64,000 nucleotides of DNA from DASQFQ01 sp038238015 (GTDB taxonomy: Bacteria; Actinomycetota; Thermoleophilia; Solirubrobacterales; Solirubrobacteraceae), in contig JBBRYA010000001.1 of the NCBI GenBank assembly GCA_038238015.1, forward strand, positions 85,782-149,781, given 5' to 3'. Made by a program: the position numbers and the translations under genes. Shown here piece by piece: positions 14,124-23,558 of the stretch. The notes below the pieces were generated by a model. The model searched no databases. It worked only from the letters and a program-made list of their open reading frames with translations, and was not told the DNA's origin. The stretch's first letter is position 1; every line of letters begins with the position of its first letter.

Positions 14124-15575
14124 CTAGCCGTCGACGAACAGACTGTCGAGCGGTCCGAGCAGCGCCATCGAGCGGCGCGAGACCCCGGCGAGCTCGGACA
14201 GCCGGTGGGTCTGGGGCTCGCCGCGGTTGCGGCGCTCGAGCTGCTCGGCGGCGATCGGGCGCCACAGCTCGTCGATGACGCGCGCCGGATCGCCCGCGAC
14301 CTGCTCGATCGGGCGCTCCAAGTGCTCGGCCCAGAGCCGCAGGCGGGTCTCGCGGGCGAGCTCGGGATCGCAGCTCACCACGTTCATCTCGGAGTCGTTG
14401 AAGAACGAGTGCTCGTTGAGGTTGGCCGAGCCCACGGTCAGCCAGGCGTCGTCGACGATCCCGATCTTCGCGTGGACGTAGAGCGCGCCCGACAGCCGGC
14501 CGCTGAGGGAGGAGATCGTGGCGGCCAGGAAGCGCCCGGCGCCGTTGTCGGCGGCGGCCAGGACGCTGAGCTGGCCGCGCGTGCTGTCGGCGCCGTTGTT
14601 GGGCTTGGCCGGAAGCAGCACGACCACGCGGAAGTCGTCGCTGGGAGGATGGCGCAGCTTGTCCTCGAGGATGTCCACGATGTCGGTCGACCACAGGAAC
14701 TGGCTCTCGAGGTAGACCAGCGTGCGCGCCGAGCGCAGCGCGCGCGTGTAGGCCTCGAGGATCCGGAAGTCACCGTTGGGAAGGAAGTCGTAGAGGTTCT
14801 CGGGGACGGTGCGCACGACCTGGAGCTCCAGGTCGCCGGCGGGCGCCGGCGCCGGCGTGTCCTCGAGCCGTTCGCCGTCCACCTCGCGCCAGCGCGCCGC
14901 GAAGTGCGCCGCGACGTCGCCCACCGCCGGGCCGCGCACGCACGTGGACGCGTCGTGCCAGCCCATCCGCCCGCGCATCGAGTGATCGCTGGAGTCGAAG
15001 CGATCCCCGCCCAGCGAGGTCAGGTCGATGCCGCCGACGAACGCCACCTCGCCGTCGACGATCACGAGCTTCTCGTGATGGCAGTGCATCGGGCGCTCGT
15101 TGGAGTCCAGTGCGCAGCGCACGCGCGTGCCCCGGAGCAGCTCAGCGCGCACCTGTCGCACCTCGGAGCGACGGGGCGCGAAGACCGGGACCGGCGCCCC
15201 GGCCCATAGCAACACCCTGACGTCGACCCGCTCGGCCAGCTCCCCGAGCAGGTCGCGCAGGTGCTTCGCGCCGTCGTCGCGGGTGAGCCCGAAGCCGGGC
15301 GTGACGTGCCAGCCGGCGATGTGCACGTGCGAGCGGGCGCCGGCGAGCGCCGCGGCGATCCGCGGCAGCGCCTCCCCGCCGTCGATCAGGACGTCGAGCG
15401 TGGAGCCCGCACGCGGCGGCGGGTCGCCGGCGGCCCACAGCGAGCCGTCGTTGGGAGGATCGAGCTGATGGAGCCGCCCGATCGACCGCAGCCGCCGGCG
15501 ATGCAGCGAGCGATTCGCGCCGTCGATGCCGCGGCCCAACCACCTGTCGACGCGCTCGATGGGACTGGAGGGCAC
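14124..15575 (-). CDS. phospholipase D / cardiolipin synthase family protein
   Basis: The 483-residue protein contains two HKD motifs, HHEKLVIVDGEVAFVGG (about residue 175) and HAKIGIVDDAWLTVGSANLN (about residue 375). Each is followed by the Gly-Ser/Asp pattern of the PLD superfamily. There is no signal peptide and no clear membrane segment, unlike classical ClsA. It could be a cardiolipin synthase or a phospholipase/transphosphatidylase. The neighbouring patatin, acyltransferase and WS/DGAT genes fit lipid metabolism. The start codon is GTG at 15575. Confidence 0.85.
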   Translation of the reverse strand: MPSSPIERVDRWLGRGIDGANRSLHRRRLRSIGRLHQLDPPNDGSLWAAGDPPPRAGSTLDVLIDGGEALPRIAAALAGARSHVHIAGWHVTPGFGLTRDDGAKHLRDLLGELAERVDVRVLLWAGAPVPVFAPRRSEVRQVRAELLRGTRVRCALDSNERPMHCHHEKLVIVDGEVAFVGGIDLTSLGGDRFDSSDHSMRGRMGWHDASTCVRGPAVGDVAAHFAARWREVDGERLEDTPAPAPAGDLELQVVRTVPENLYDFLPNGDFRILEAYTRALRSARTLVYLESQFLWSTDIVDILEDKLRHPPSDDFRVVVLLPAKPNNGADSTRGQLSVLAAADNGAGRFLAATISSLSGRLSGALYVHAKIGIVDDAWLTVGSANLNEHSFFNDSEMNVVSCDPELARETRLRLWAEHLERPIEQVAGDPARVIDELWRPIAAEQLERRNRGEPQTHRLSELAGVSRRSMALLGPLDSLFVDG

Positions 15576-15592
15576 GCGCGAGTCTTACCCGA

Positions 15593-16081
15593 TCACCCGC
15601 GCACGCGCAGCTCGATGGCGCCCGCGGGTGCGAGCAGCATCGTGAGGCCCGACCGCGGGTCGCGCGGCGAGCGCCGGCGCTCGCGCAGGACGATGGCCGA
15701 CCAGGGGCGGCCGGCGTCGAGCTCGCCGGCCAGCTCTGCCGCGAGCTCGCGCGGGACGAAGCCGGCCTGCTCGGCTCCGGCAGCGTCGCAGACGGCGATC
15801 GCGTTGGGGTCGTGCGGGTTCGCGGCGTCGCGCCGCAGCGTCAGCCGCTTCCCGGGGTCGAACGCGTCGGAGGCCAGCGCGGCCGCGTGGTGAGCCGCCG
15901 CGCCCGCCACTCCGGCCACGCGCACGCCGCGCGCGGCGAGCTCCGGCGCGTCGCGGGCGAGGTAGCGGCCGGATTCGGGGTCGATCACGTTGTAGCCGGC
16001 GACCCACACCTCGCCGCCGTCGTCGGGGTACCAGTAGCGCTCCTCGAAGATGACCTCGACGGCCACGGCGTCACCGTCCAT
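15593..16081 (-). CDS. HIRAN-domain protein (162 aa)
   Basis: Residues about 50-125 carry the HIRAN signature: VAGVAG at the start, LTLRRDAANPHDPNAIAV in the middle and AGFVPRELA near the end. This domain occurs on SNF2 helicases and as stand-alone bacterial proteins, and is thought to bind damaged or 3' DNA ends. The N-terminal 48 residues form an unassigned beta-rich piece with a D-D-G-G-E-V-W segment. TAGCCT sits six bases upstream of ATG 16081, suggesting a leaderless message. Confidence 0.75.
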   Translation of the reverse strand: MDGDAVAVEVIFEERYWYPDDGGEVWVAGYNVIDPESGRYLARDAPELAARGVRVAGVAGAAAHHAAALASDAFDPGKRLTLRRDAANPHDPNAIAVCDAAGAEQAGFVPRELAAELAGELDAGRPWSAIVLRERRRSPRDPRSGLTMLLAPAGAIELRVRG

Positions 16082-16087
16082 GCAACG

Positions 16088-16093
16088 AGGCTA
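16088..16093 (-). promoter_or_regulatory. candidate -10 element of the HIRAN gene
   Basis: TAGCCT on the minus strand, six bases before ATG 16081, matches the recurrent TAnnnT element seen before several other starts in this window. Confidence 0.4.
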
Positions 16094-16116
16094 CGCCCGA
16101 GGGGTAGGGGACAGCC

Positions 16117-16962
16117 ATGAGCGTCGACATCGCCTTCGTGCTGGGTGGGGGCGGCCACCTCGGCGCGCACGAGGTCGGCATGCTGCGCGCCCTGCTGGAG
16201 CGGGGGATACGACCCGATCTCGTGCTGGGCACCTCGGTCGGGGCGATCAACGGCGCCGCCGTGGCGGCAGATCCGTCAGTCGCCGCCGTCGCGCGGCTGG
16301 CGCAGATGTGGGCGGCGATCGCGGAGCGCGACGTCTTCGACGGCTCGATCCTCGCCCGGCTCGGGACGCTCGCGCGCACCCGCACCCACCTGCACTCCAA
16401 CGACTCGCTGCGGGCGCTGCTCGCCGACTCGCTGCCGGTCCAGCGCATCGAGCAGCTCGCGGTACCGTTCCAGTGCGTGGCGGCGAGCATCGAGCAGGCC
16501 TCCGAGCACTGGTTCACGGAGGGGCCGCTGGTCGACGCCGTGCTGGCCTCCGCGTCGGTGCCGGGGATCCTGCCGCCCTATGAGATCGACGGCGAGCACT
16601 TCCTCGACGGCGGGATCGTCAACTCGATCCCGGTCGGCCGGGCCGTCGTGCTCGGCGCGACCTGCATCTACGTGATGCACGTCGGGCGCCTGGACCGCCC
16701 GCTCGCGCCGCCGCGCTGGCCCTGGGAGGTGGGGCTCGTCGCGTTCGAGATCGCCCGCCGCCATCGCTTCCTCGGAGACCTGGCGGCGCTGCCCGAGGGC
16801 GTCGGAGTGCACGTGCTGCCGACGGGCCAGGGCGACCCCCCGCGCTACAACGACCTCTCCCAGCTGCGCTACCGCGACTCGGGGGGCAGCACCGAGCTCA
16901 TCGCTCGCGCCCACGAAGCCTCGCTGGCCTACCTGCGCGAGCACGGGCTGGGAGAGGGCTGA
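16117..16962 (+). CDS. patatin-like phospholipase
   Basis: The oxyanion GGGGHLGAHEVGML motif opens the protein. The nucleophile elbow GTSVGAING (Ser about residue 43) and the DGG dyad motif in FLDGGIVNSIPV (Asp about residue 164) follow, as in RssA-type bacterial patatins. The 281-residue length is usual. No signal peptide, so an intracellular acyl hydrolase is expected. It is coupled (TGATG) to the acyltransferase gene downstream, suggesting acyl remodelling or storage-lipid turnover. Confidence 0.9.
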   Translation: MSVDIAFVLGGGGHLGAHEVGMLRALLERGIRPDLVLGTSVGAINGAAVAADPSVAAVARLAQMWAAIAERDVFDGSILARLGTLARTRTHLHSNDSLRALLADSLPVQRIEQLAVPFQCVAASIEQASEHWFTEGPLVDAVLASASVPGILPPYEIDGEHFLDGGIVNSIPVGRAVVLGATCIYVMHVGRLDRPLAPPRWPWEVGLVAFEIARRHRFLGDLAALPEGVGVHVLPTGQGDPPRYNDLSQLRYRDSGGSTELIARAHEASLAYLREHGLGEG

Positions 16963-17972
16963 TGCCGGTCCCGCCCGCGTTCGTCCGTCGTCTCCTGCTG
17001 GCTCCGCTGGTGGCGGCGCTCGAGGTGGCGCTGCTGCTGGCGAGCCCGCTGCTGCTCGTGCTCGCGGCGCTGCTCTCTCCGCTGCTGGGCGGGCGCAGGC
17101 CGCTGCGGATGCTGGCGATCGTGCTCGTCTTCGCGGCCCGCCACCTCGAGGCGATGATCGCGCTGCTCGGCCTGTGGGTGCGCAGCGGCTTCGGTGCGAC
17201 GGCGGGCTCGGAGCCGATGCAGGCGGCGCACTTCGCGGTCATGCGCCGGCTCGTCAGCAGCGTCTACGACACGGTCGTGCGCGTCGCGCGCGTGCACGTG
17301 AGCGTGCGCGACTCACACGGCGCCGAGGCGGTGCTGTCGGCCGGCGAGGTGCCGGTGGTCGTGCTCGCGCGGCACGCGGGCGAGGGCGACTCGCTGCTGG
17401 TTCTGCATCAACTGCTGTGCCGCTACGGCCGGCGTCCCCGGATCGTCTTGCACGAGGCGCTCAGGCTCGACCCGCTGATCGACGTCCTCGGGAGCCGGCT
17501 GCCGCACCGCTTCGTCGATCCGCGCGGCGGCGACACCGAGGTCGAGATCGCCGCGATGGCCGGCGACGTCGACGAGTGGGGAGCGGTCCTGATCTTCCCC
17601 GAGGGCGGCAACTTCTCCCAGGCGCGGCGCCAGAAGAGCATCGAGCGGCTCGAGCAGGGCGGCTTCGAGGAGGAGGCGGGCTGGGCTCGCGACATGCGTC
17701 ACGTCTCCGCGCCTCGCCCGGGGGGCGCGCTCGCGGCGATCGAAGCCGCGCCGCACGCCGACGTGATCTTCGTGGGCTACGTCGGCTTCCCGACGGGCCT
17801 GGCCGAGCTGTGGCGGCTGCTGCCGCACCCGCAGCCGGTCGAGGTCCACCTCTGGCGCGTCGCGGCCGCCGACATCCCGGCCGGGCGCGACGAGCGCATC
17901 GACTGGCTGTTCGGCTGGTGGCGCACGCTCGATGACTGGGTCGGCGAGCGCCAGGAGGTGCCGGCGGAGTAG
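16962..17972 (+). CDS. PlsC-like acyltransferase
   Basis: ATG 16962 overlaps the patatin stop. Two hydrophobic segments near the N-terminus (residues 10-45 and about 50-70) anchor the protein. The catalytic HxxxxD motif is HAGEGD (about residue 133) and the substrate block is FPEGGNFSQ (about residue 213), both typical of 1-acyl-glycerol-3-phosphate acyltransferases. The acceptor is unknown. It converges with the WS/DGAT gene, leaving four bases between their stops. Confidence 0.85.
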   Translation: MPVPPAFVRRLLLAPLVAALEVALLLASPLLLVLAALLSPLLGGRRPLRMLAIVLVFAARHLEAMIALLGLWVRSGFGATAGSEPMQAAHFAVMRRLVSSVYDTVVRVARVHVSVRDSHGAEAVLSAGEVPVVVLARHAGEGDSLLVLHQLLCRYGRRPRIVLHEALRLDPLIDVLGSRLPHRFVDPRGGDTEVEIAAMAGDVDEWGAVLIFPEGGNFSQARRQKSIERLEQGGFEEEAGWARDMRHVSAPRPGGALAAIEAAPHADVIFVGYVGFPTGLAELWRLLPHPQPVEVHLWRVAAADIPAGRDERIDWLFGWWRTLDDWVGERQEVPAE

Positions 17973-17976
17973 GCCG

Positions 17977-19542
17977 TCAGGCCGAGGCGCTGCTCTTGGC
18001 CCGCGTGCCCGACGCGCGCGGCTTCTTCGCGGCGGCGGGCTTGGCGCGCTTGCTCGGCGCGCGCTTTGGCTTCGCCGCCGCCGGCTTCCCGAGGACCATG
18101 GCCTCGATCTCCTCCAGCGCGCGCTTCGTGCCGTCCATCAGCGACCACACGTCGTCGATCTGGTCGCGGTCGGCGACGATCCCGAAGTCGACGTGGTCGC
18201 GGTAGCTCATCGCGGTGATGTTGAGCCCGACGCCGTCGATCACGACCGAGACGGGGAAGTGCGCCTGCAGCTGCGCGCCCGCGATGTAGAGCGGGTCGCG
18301 CGGGCCGGGGACGTTGGAGATCACGAGGTTCAGCGGCGGGCGGGTGCGCCCCAGGACCTCCATGGTCGCCCGCGCGGCACGCGATGCGACCGCGGGCGGG
18401 ATGAACGCCGTCGCGTCGGTGAGCAGGTCGGCCGGCAGGGCCTGGTGGCGCTCCTTCGCGTTCTTGAGCAGCTCGTGCGCTCGCAGCAGGCGCCGCCGCG
18501 GATCGGGCTCGTCGGTCGGGATCGGCACGATCATGGTCGAGATCCGGTTGCCGAAGTCGGCGCGCTCGTCCTCGGTGCGCACGGACACCGGGATCATGGC
18601 CACGAGCGGATCGTCGGGCAGCTCGTCGCGTTCGATCAGCCACTCGCGCACCGCGGTGGCGCAGAGCCCGACGATCACGTCGTTGACCGTGATGCCCAGC
18701 TCGTTCTTGAGCCGCTTGACGCTCTCGAGCGGCAGCGAGCCGAAGGCGAAGCGCCGGTGGCCCGAGATGCGCCCGTTGAAGCTCGTCCGCGGCGGTCGCG
18801 CGGTGGTGACCTCGAGCACGCCGGCGCTCTCGCCTCCGCCGGTGAGCCCGCGCAGCCGCGAGAGCCCGCGCGTGAGCGTCGGGACGCCGGGAAACGCGTT
18901 GGCACCCGGCAGCTCGATCAGGCTGGGCAGGGTCGGCAGCGCGCGCAGCGCCCGCAGTGGCTGCATCGGGATCCCGAGCAGGCCGCGCCCGAACATCTCG
19001 AGCTCACCGGGGATCCGCTCGCCCACCGCGCCGCCAGACGCGGGCGGGATCTCTTTGCCCTCGGGGCTGGGGTCCAGCAGGATCGAGAGGATCTCGTTGC
19101 CCGAGATACCGTCGGCGACGGAGTGGTGGACCTTGGTCAGCAGCGCCACGCGGCCGCCCTCGAGGCCGTGGATCACGTAGAGCTCCCACAGCGGCCGCGT
19201 GCGGTCGAGCGGGCGCGCGAAGATGCGCGCGACGGTCTCGGCGACCTGGCGGTCGTCGCCGGGAGGGGGCACCGCGCTGTCGCGGATGTGGAAGTCGAGG
19301 TCGAAGTCTGGGTCCTCGGCCCAGTACGGGAAGTCGATCCCCAGCGGGACGTTCACGAGCTTGCGCCGGAACGGCGGCAGCAGGTGTAGGCGGTCGCCGA
19401 CCAGGCGGCAGATGTCGCGCAGCTCGAGCGTGCCGCCCGGCGCCGTGGAGGGGTCGTAGACGGCGAGGCCGCCGACGTGGCCGTAGGTCCGCGAGGACTC
19501 CACCGCGAGGAACTGGGCGTCGAGGCTCGTCAGCTGTTGCAT
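17977..19542 (-). CDS. wax ester synthase / diacylglycerol acyltransferase (WS/DGAT)
   Basis: The 521-residue protein has the catalytic HHSVADG motif (residues 139-145) and the family's ND..... motif around INDVIVGLCA-like residues (TVNDVIVGLC). It also has the C-terminal PGP block (NVPGPRDPLY). It should esterify acyl-CoA to diacylglycerol or fatty alcohol at the membrane or lipid-body surface. The last 40 residues are an unusual Lys/Ala/Pro tail (AKPKRAPSKRAKP and so on) that could bind anionic surfaces. A GGAAGGAG-like site precedes ATG 19542. Confidence 0.92.
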   Translation of the reverse strand: MQQLTSLDAQFLAVESSRTYGHVGGLAVYDPSTAPGGTLELRDICRLVGDRLHLLPPFRRKLVNVPLGIDFPYWAEDPDFDLDFHIRDSAVPPPGDDRQVAETVARIFARPLDRTRPLWELYVIHGLEGGRVALLTKVHHSVADGISGNEILSILLDPSPEGKEIPPASGGAVGERIPGELEMFGRGLLGIPMQPLRALRALPTLPSLIELPGANAFPGVPTLTRGLSRLRGLTGGGESAGVLEVTTARPPRTSFNGRISGHRRFAFGSLPLESVKRLKNELGITVNDVIVGLCATAVREWLIERDELPDDPLVAMIPVSVRTEDERADFGNRISTMIVPIPTDEPDPRRRLLRAHELLKNAKERHQALPADLLTDATAFIPPAVASRAARATMEVLGRTRPPLNLVISNVPGPRDPLYIAGAQLQAHFPVSVVIDGVGLNITAMSYRDHVDFGIVADRDQIDDVWSLMDGTKRALEEIEAMVLGKPAAAKPKRAPSKRAKPAAAKKPRASGTRAKSSASA

Positions 19543-19587
19543 CCTCTGCTCCTTCCCCTTGCGCGGCCGCGCGAACCGCTCGCCTGC

Positions 19588-20625
19588 TCAGGCCGCGACC
19601 GCCTCGAGCGTCGCCGAGAGCGCGAGGGCGATCCCCTCGTCGTTCACGTCGAGGTGGGTCACCGCGCGGACGGTGCGCTCGTCGAGCGCGCCCATCACGA
19701 CGCCCGCGACGGCGAGCTGGGTGCACAGGCCCGGCGCGTCGGCGACGCGGAAGACGACGATGTTGGTCTCGACCGTTGCCGGGTCGATCTCGATCCCGGG
19801 CAGCCCGGCCAGGCCGTCGGCCAGCGCCCGCGCCCGCCGGTGGTCCTCGGCGAGGCGCTCGACGTGGTGGTCGAGCGCATACAGGGCGCCGGCGGCGACG
19901 ATGCCGGCCTGGCGCAGGGCGCCGCCGAGCATCTGCTTGTAGCGCCAGGCCTCCTCGATCAGCTCGTGCGAGCCGGCGAGCGCCGCGCCCATCGGCGCGC
20001 CAAGGCCCTTGGAGAAGTCGATCCATGCGCTGTCGAAGCCCTCGGACCACTCGCTCGCCGGGATCCCGGTGGCCACCACCGCGTTCATCAGGCGCGCCCC
20101 GTCGAGGTGCAGGCGCAGCTCGTTGGCCTTCGCGACCTCGATCACGTCGCGCAGCTGGCGCAACGGCCAGACGTGGCCGCCCGCGAGGTTCGTCGTCTGC
20201 TCCACGCACACCAGCCGTGAGCGCGGGTTGTAGCGGTCCCCCGGCGGCCGCATGGCGGCCGCGAGGGCATCGGCGTCGAACATGCCGCGCTCGCCGTCCA
20301 GCGGGCAGAGCACGGCGCCGGAGATCGCCGCCGGGCCCCCGGCCTCGGCCTTGATCGGGTGCGAGGTGCGGTGCAGGTAGGTCTCGTCGCCGCCGGGGCG
20401 CGTGTGCAGGCGCACCCCGATCGCGTTGCACATCGTGCCCGACGGGAGGAAGACGGCGGCCTCGAAGCCGAGCAGCTCGGCCACGCGCTCGCAGAGGGCA
20501 TTGACCGTGGGGTCGCCGAAGTGCTGCTCGTCACCGACCTCGGCCTCGGCCATCGCCCGGCGCATCTCGGCGGTCGGACGGGTCTGCGTGTCGGAGTAGA
20601 GGTTGACGCGCACGGTCGGCGGCAC
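19588..20625 (-). CDS. low-specificity L-threonine aldolase family protein
   Basis: A fold-type I PLP enzyme of 345 residues. The opening NLYSDTQTRPT, the glycine-rich LPSGTMCNAI, the LHLDGARL Asp and the PLP lysine in FSKGLGAPMG are all LtaE hallmarks. It cleaves L-threonine or L-allo-threonine to glycine and acetaldehyde. The start is GTG at 20625. It stands alone between the WS/DGAT gene and a secreted glycosidase-like gene. Beta-eliminating lyase relatives are the main alternative. Confidence 0.9.
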   Translation of the reverse strand: MPPTVRVNLYSDTQTRPTAEMRRAMAEAEVGDEQHFGDPTVNALCERVAELLGFEAAVFLPSGTMCNAIGVRLHTRPGGDETYLHRTSHPIKAEAGGPAAISGAVLCPLDGERGMFDADALAAAMRPPGDRYNPRSRLVCVEQTTNLAGGHVWPLRQLRDVIEVAKANELRLHLDGARLMNAVVATGIPASEWSEGFDSAWIDFSKGLGAPMGAALAGSHELIEEAWRYKQMLGGALRQAGIVAAGALYALDHHVERLAEDHRRARALADGLAGLPGIEIDPATVETNIVVFRVADAPGLCTQLAVAGVVMGALDERTVRAVTHLDVNDEGIALALSATLEAVAA

Positions 20626-20654
20626 GCTAGCGCGCGCGCCACCGACCGGCTCGC

Positions 20655-21581
20655 CTAACCGATCGCCTTCTTGAACACCGCGTAGGCCGGGCGGCGCTTG
20701 CCGCTCTCGGTTACCAGCCCCGCGTCGAAGCGCGAGCTACTCGACTCGCCGAAGAAGCGGTACACATACACGCGTGACAGCCGCGAGCGGTTGCCGCGCC
20801 TCTTCGAGTCGTAGCGGTTGGCCAGCTGGAACAGGTACTTCGTGGCCGTGGCCGCGCGCGTCTCGGAGAACGGGAAGCTCGGGGCGAGCTTGACGATCCC
20901 GCCGGTCTCGGTGAGCCAGACCTGGCCCGGGACGGTGCGCAGCAGCGTGGTCAGGCCCTTGGTCTGGTGGCGGTTGACGTCCTTGTAGTTGTGCAGGCCC
21001 CAGATGCGCCCGCGGCCGTGGGAGGCGCGAAGGAACCCGCGCAGGTAGGTGGCCACGTCGCTGGAGTCGAGCACGTCCGCCGCGACGATCTTGCAGCGCG
21101 AGCAGACGCCGCGGACGACGTTGTAGTAGCGGACGGCGAGCTTGGGCTTGCGGTAGGTCGGCTGGGAGATGTGGTTGGCCTCGTTCCAGGCCGCGAAGCT
21201 CTTCGCGTAGGAGTACTTCGCGTGGAAGCGCTTTACCGAGCTGCGGAAGGCCGCGGCGCTGGGCGCGCGGCAGACCTTGGCCTTGGAGTAGTGGTTGTTG
21301 ACGAAGCAGCCGCGGTGCGCGGAGAAGGTCACGAGCACGTCCTGCTTGTGCGCCTGCGCGGCGCGCATGTAGGCGTCGACCTCGCCGACCTCGCTGGAGG
21401 TCTTGTACCAGTCCCAGGCGAGGATGAAGCGGGCCTGCTTGAGGTGCAGCGAGCGCCAGTCGGGATTGGCGAAGACGCGTGCGTCCTGCTCTGAGAGCCC
21501 GACGCTGTAGCGGGCCTGGGCGGGCGCCGCGAGGGCGATCGCGAGCAGGGCCATGAGGGGGAGGATCAGTCTGAATCGCAT
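20655..21581 (-). CDS. secreted glycoside-hydrolase-like protein (308 aa)
   Basis: ATG 21581 is chosen because GGGAG lies five bases upstream and it gives a compact signal peptide ending in APAQA. The mature protein has a TIM-barrel-like pattern with WNEANH (likely acid/base Glu) and WLTETGG (likely nucleophile Glu), plus LHNYKDVNR between them. These resemble clan A glycosidases such as GH39/GH5-type enzymes. Substrate cannot be predicted. Cys residues near 106, 118 and 173/176 may form disulfides. Confidence 0.7.
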   Translation of the reverse strand: MRFRLILPLMALLAIALAAPAQARYSVGLSEQDARVFANPDWRSLHLKQARFILAWDWYKTSSEVGEVDAYMRAAQAHKQDVLVTFSAHRGCFVNNHYSKAKVCRAPSAAAFRSSVKRFHAKYSYAKSFAAWNEANHISQPTYRKPKLAVRYYNVVRGVCSRCKIVAADVLDSSDVATYLRGFLRASHGRGRIWGLHNYKDVNRHQTKGLTTLLRTVPGQVWLTETGGIVKLAPSFPFSETRAATATKYLFQLANRYDSKRRGNRSRLSRVYVYRFFGESSSSRFDAGLVTESGKRRPAYAVFKKAIG

Positions 21582-21649
21582 AAGGCTCCCAACCATGACA
21601 CCCGCTCAGAGTTTCGGCGCGTCGGGTTCGTAGTCTCTGTGGGACGGAT

Positions 21650-23524
21650 ATGGCCCTGGACACCGAGGATCGCGCCTCCAAGCTCGCCGAGCAGCGCAAG
21701 GGCCTGCCCGACCAGCCCGGGGTCTACGTGTTCCGCGACGCGCGCGGGCGCGTCATCTACGTCGGCAAGGCCAAGTCGATCCGCAAGCGCGTGGCGTCGC
21801 ACTTCTCCGCGCGCGGCGCCGTCCGCGACTTCATCGACCACATCGAGTACCTGGTGGTCGCCACCGAGGCCGAGGCCCTGCTCACCGAGCAGAACTTCAT
21901 CAAGCAGTACAAGCCGCGCTTCAACATCCGGCTGCGCGACGACAAGTCCTATCCGTTCATCGCGATGTCGCTCGACGAGGACTTCCCCCGCGTCTACTTC
22001 ACCCGCGAGCGCCACCGCCGCGATCGTGCCTACTTCGGGCCCTACTCCTCGGCCAAGCGCGTGCGCGGGACGCTCGACCTGCTGGGGAAGATCTTCCTGT
22101 TCCGTTCCTGCGAGGGCCCCGAGCCGGGGCGGCGCTCGGGCTCGCCGTGCCTGGACTACTACATCAAGCGCTGCGCAGCGCCCTGCGTCGGCTTCGTCTC
22201 CAAGGAGGAGTACCGCGAGGGCATCGACGGCGTGATCGCGTTCCTGTCCGGGCGCTTCAAGGAGATCGAGCGCGACCTCGAGAAGCGCATGCACTTCGCC
22301 GCCGGGGAGCGCGACTACGAGCAGGCGGCGATCGAGCGCAACCGCCTGCAGGCCGTGCGGGCGCTGCTCGAGCGCCAGCGCGTCGCCGACGACCGCGGCG
22401 CCGGGACCTTCGACGCGGTCGGGGTCGCCGTCGACGGGACCGAGGCCAACGCCCAGGTCTTCCAGGTCCGCGACGGCGTGCTCTCCGACCGCCAGTCCTT
22501 CTACCTGGAGAACCAGGGCGAGTACGACGTCGGGCGCGCGGCGGAGGAGTTTCTGCTGCAGTACTACGCCAGCGCGATGTCTATCCCGTCGCTGATCGTC
22601 GTCCAGCCCGAGGTCGAGGCCGCCTCCGAGTTGCCGATCCTCGCCGAGATCCTCTCCGAGCGCCGCGGCGGGCCCGTCGAGCTGCGCGCCGCCGAGCGCG
22701 GCGGCAAGCGGCGGATCCTCGAGCTCTCCGAGCGCAACGCCCGCCTCGCGCTCGACCAGGAGAAGCTGCGCTCCGAGCGCCGCCGCCAGCAGCGGGTCGA
22801 GTCGCTTGACGCGCTGCAGGGCGCGCTCGGCCTCGAGACGCTGCCAGTGCGGATCGAGTGCTTCGACATCTCCAACCTCGGCGGCACCCACACCGTCGCC
22901 TCGATGGTCGTCTTCGAGGGCGGGGCGGCCAAGAAGTCCGATTACCGTCGCTTCACCATTCGCACCGTCGAGGGCTCCGATGATTACGCGTCGATGACCG
23001 AGGTCCTTCAGCGGCGCTACGCGCAATGGGAGAAGCAGGCCGAGCGCTCGCCCTACGACGCCGACCGCGACGCGTCCTTCGCCGCGCTGCCCAACGTCGT
23101 GGTGATCGACGGCGGCCCGGGGCAGCTCTCGGCCGGCCTCGCGGCGCTCGAGGGCTTCCGGGCGCGCGGCGTGACCGTGATCTCGCTCGCCAAGCGGATC
23201 GAGGAGATCTTCATCCCCGGCCGCGATGCGCCGCTCGTGCTCGCCCACGACACGCCGGAGCTCCAGCTGCTTCAGCGCCTGCGCGACGAGGCCCATCGCT
23301 TCGCCATCACCCACCATCGCATCCGCCGCGACAAGGCGATGACTGAGTCGATCATGGACGAGCTGCCGGGGGTCGGGCCGGCGCGCAAGCGCGCGCTGCT
23401 CAAGCACTTCGGCTCTCCCGAGGCGGTCATGGGCGCGCCCCGCGAGGCGCTGGAGGCCGTGCCCGGGCTGCCCTCGAAGGTGGCGCGCGACCTCTACGCC
23501 CATCTCAACAAGACCGGGCGCTGA
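21650..23524 (+). CDS. uvrC: excinuclease ABC subunit C
   Basis: The 624-residue protein has a GIY-YIG nuclease domain (GVYVF ... VIYVGKA, residues 24-41), the Cys-rich CLDYYIKRCAAPC segment and the UVR helical motif around residues 205-245. The RNase H-like nuclease domain (IECFDISNLGG ... VVIDGGPGQL) and a C-terminal helix-hairpin-helix pair complete the family layout. It makes both incisions in nucleotide excision repair. TAGTCT lies 13 bases before ATG 21650. It heads the conserved uvrC-rapZ-gap cluster. Confidence 0.97.
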   Translation: MALDTEDRASKLAEQRKGLPDQPGVYVFRDARGRVIYVGKAKSIRKRVASHFSARGAVRDFIDHIEYLVVATEAEALLTEQNFIKQYKPRFNIRLRDDKSYPFIAMSLDEDFPRVYFTRERHRRDRAYFGPYSSAKRVRGTLDLLGKIFLFRSCEGPEPGRRSGSPCLDYYIKRCAAPCVGFVSKEEYREGIDGVIAFLSGRFKEIERDLEKRMHFAAGERDYEQAAIERNRLQAVRALLERQRVADDRGAGTFDAVGVAVDGTEANAQVFQVRDGVLSDRQSFYLENQGEYDVGRAAEEFLLQYYASAMSIPSLIVVQPEVEAASELPILAEILSERRGGPVELRAAERGGKRRILELSERNARLALDQEKLRSERRRQQRVESLDALQGALGLETLPVRIECFDISNLGGTHTVASMVVFEGGAAKKSDYRRFTIRTVEGSDDYASMTEVLQRRYAQWEKQAERSPYDADRDASFAALPNVVVIDGGPGQLSAGLAALEGFRARGVTVISLAKRIEEIFIPGRDAPLVLAHDTPELQLLQRLRDEAHRFAITHHRIRRDKAMTESIMDELPGVGPARKRALLKHFGSPEAVMGAPREALEAVPGLPSKVARDLYAHLNKTGR

Positions 23525-23558
23525 GCGAGGCGTCCGGGGTGGGGGAGAGACTGCGCCC

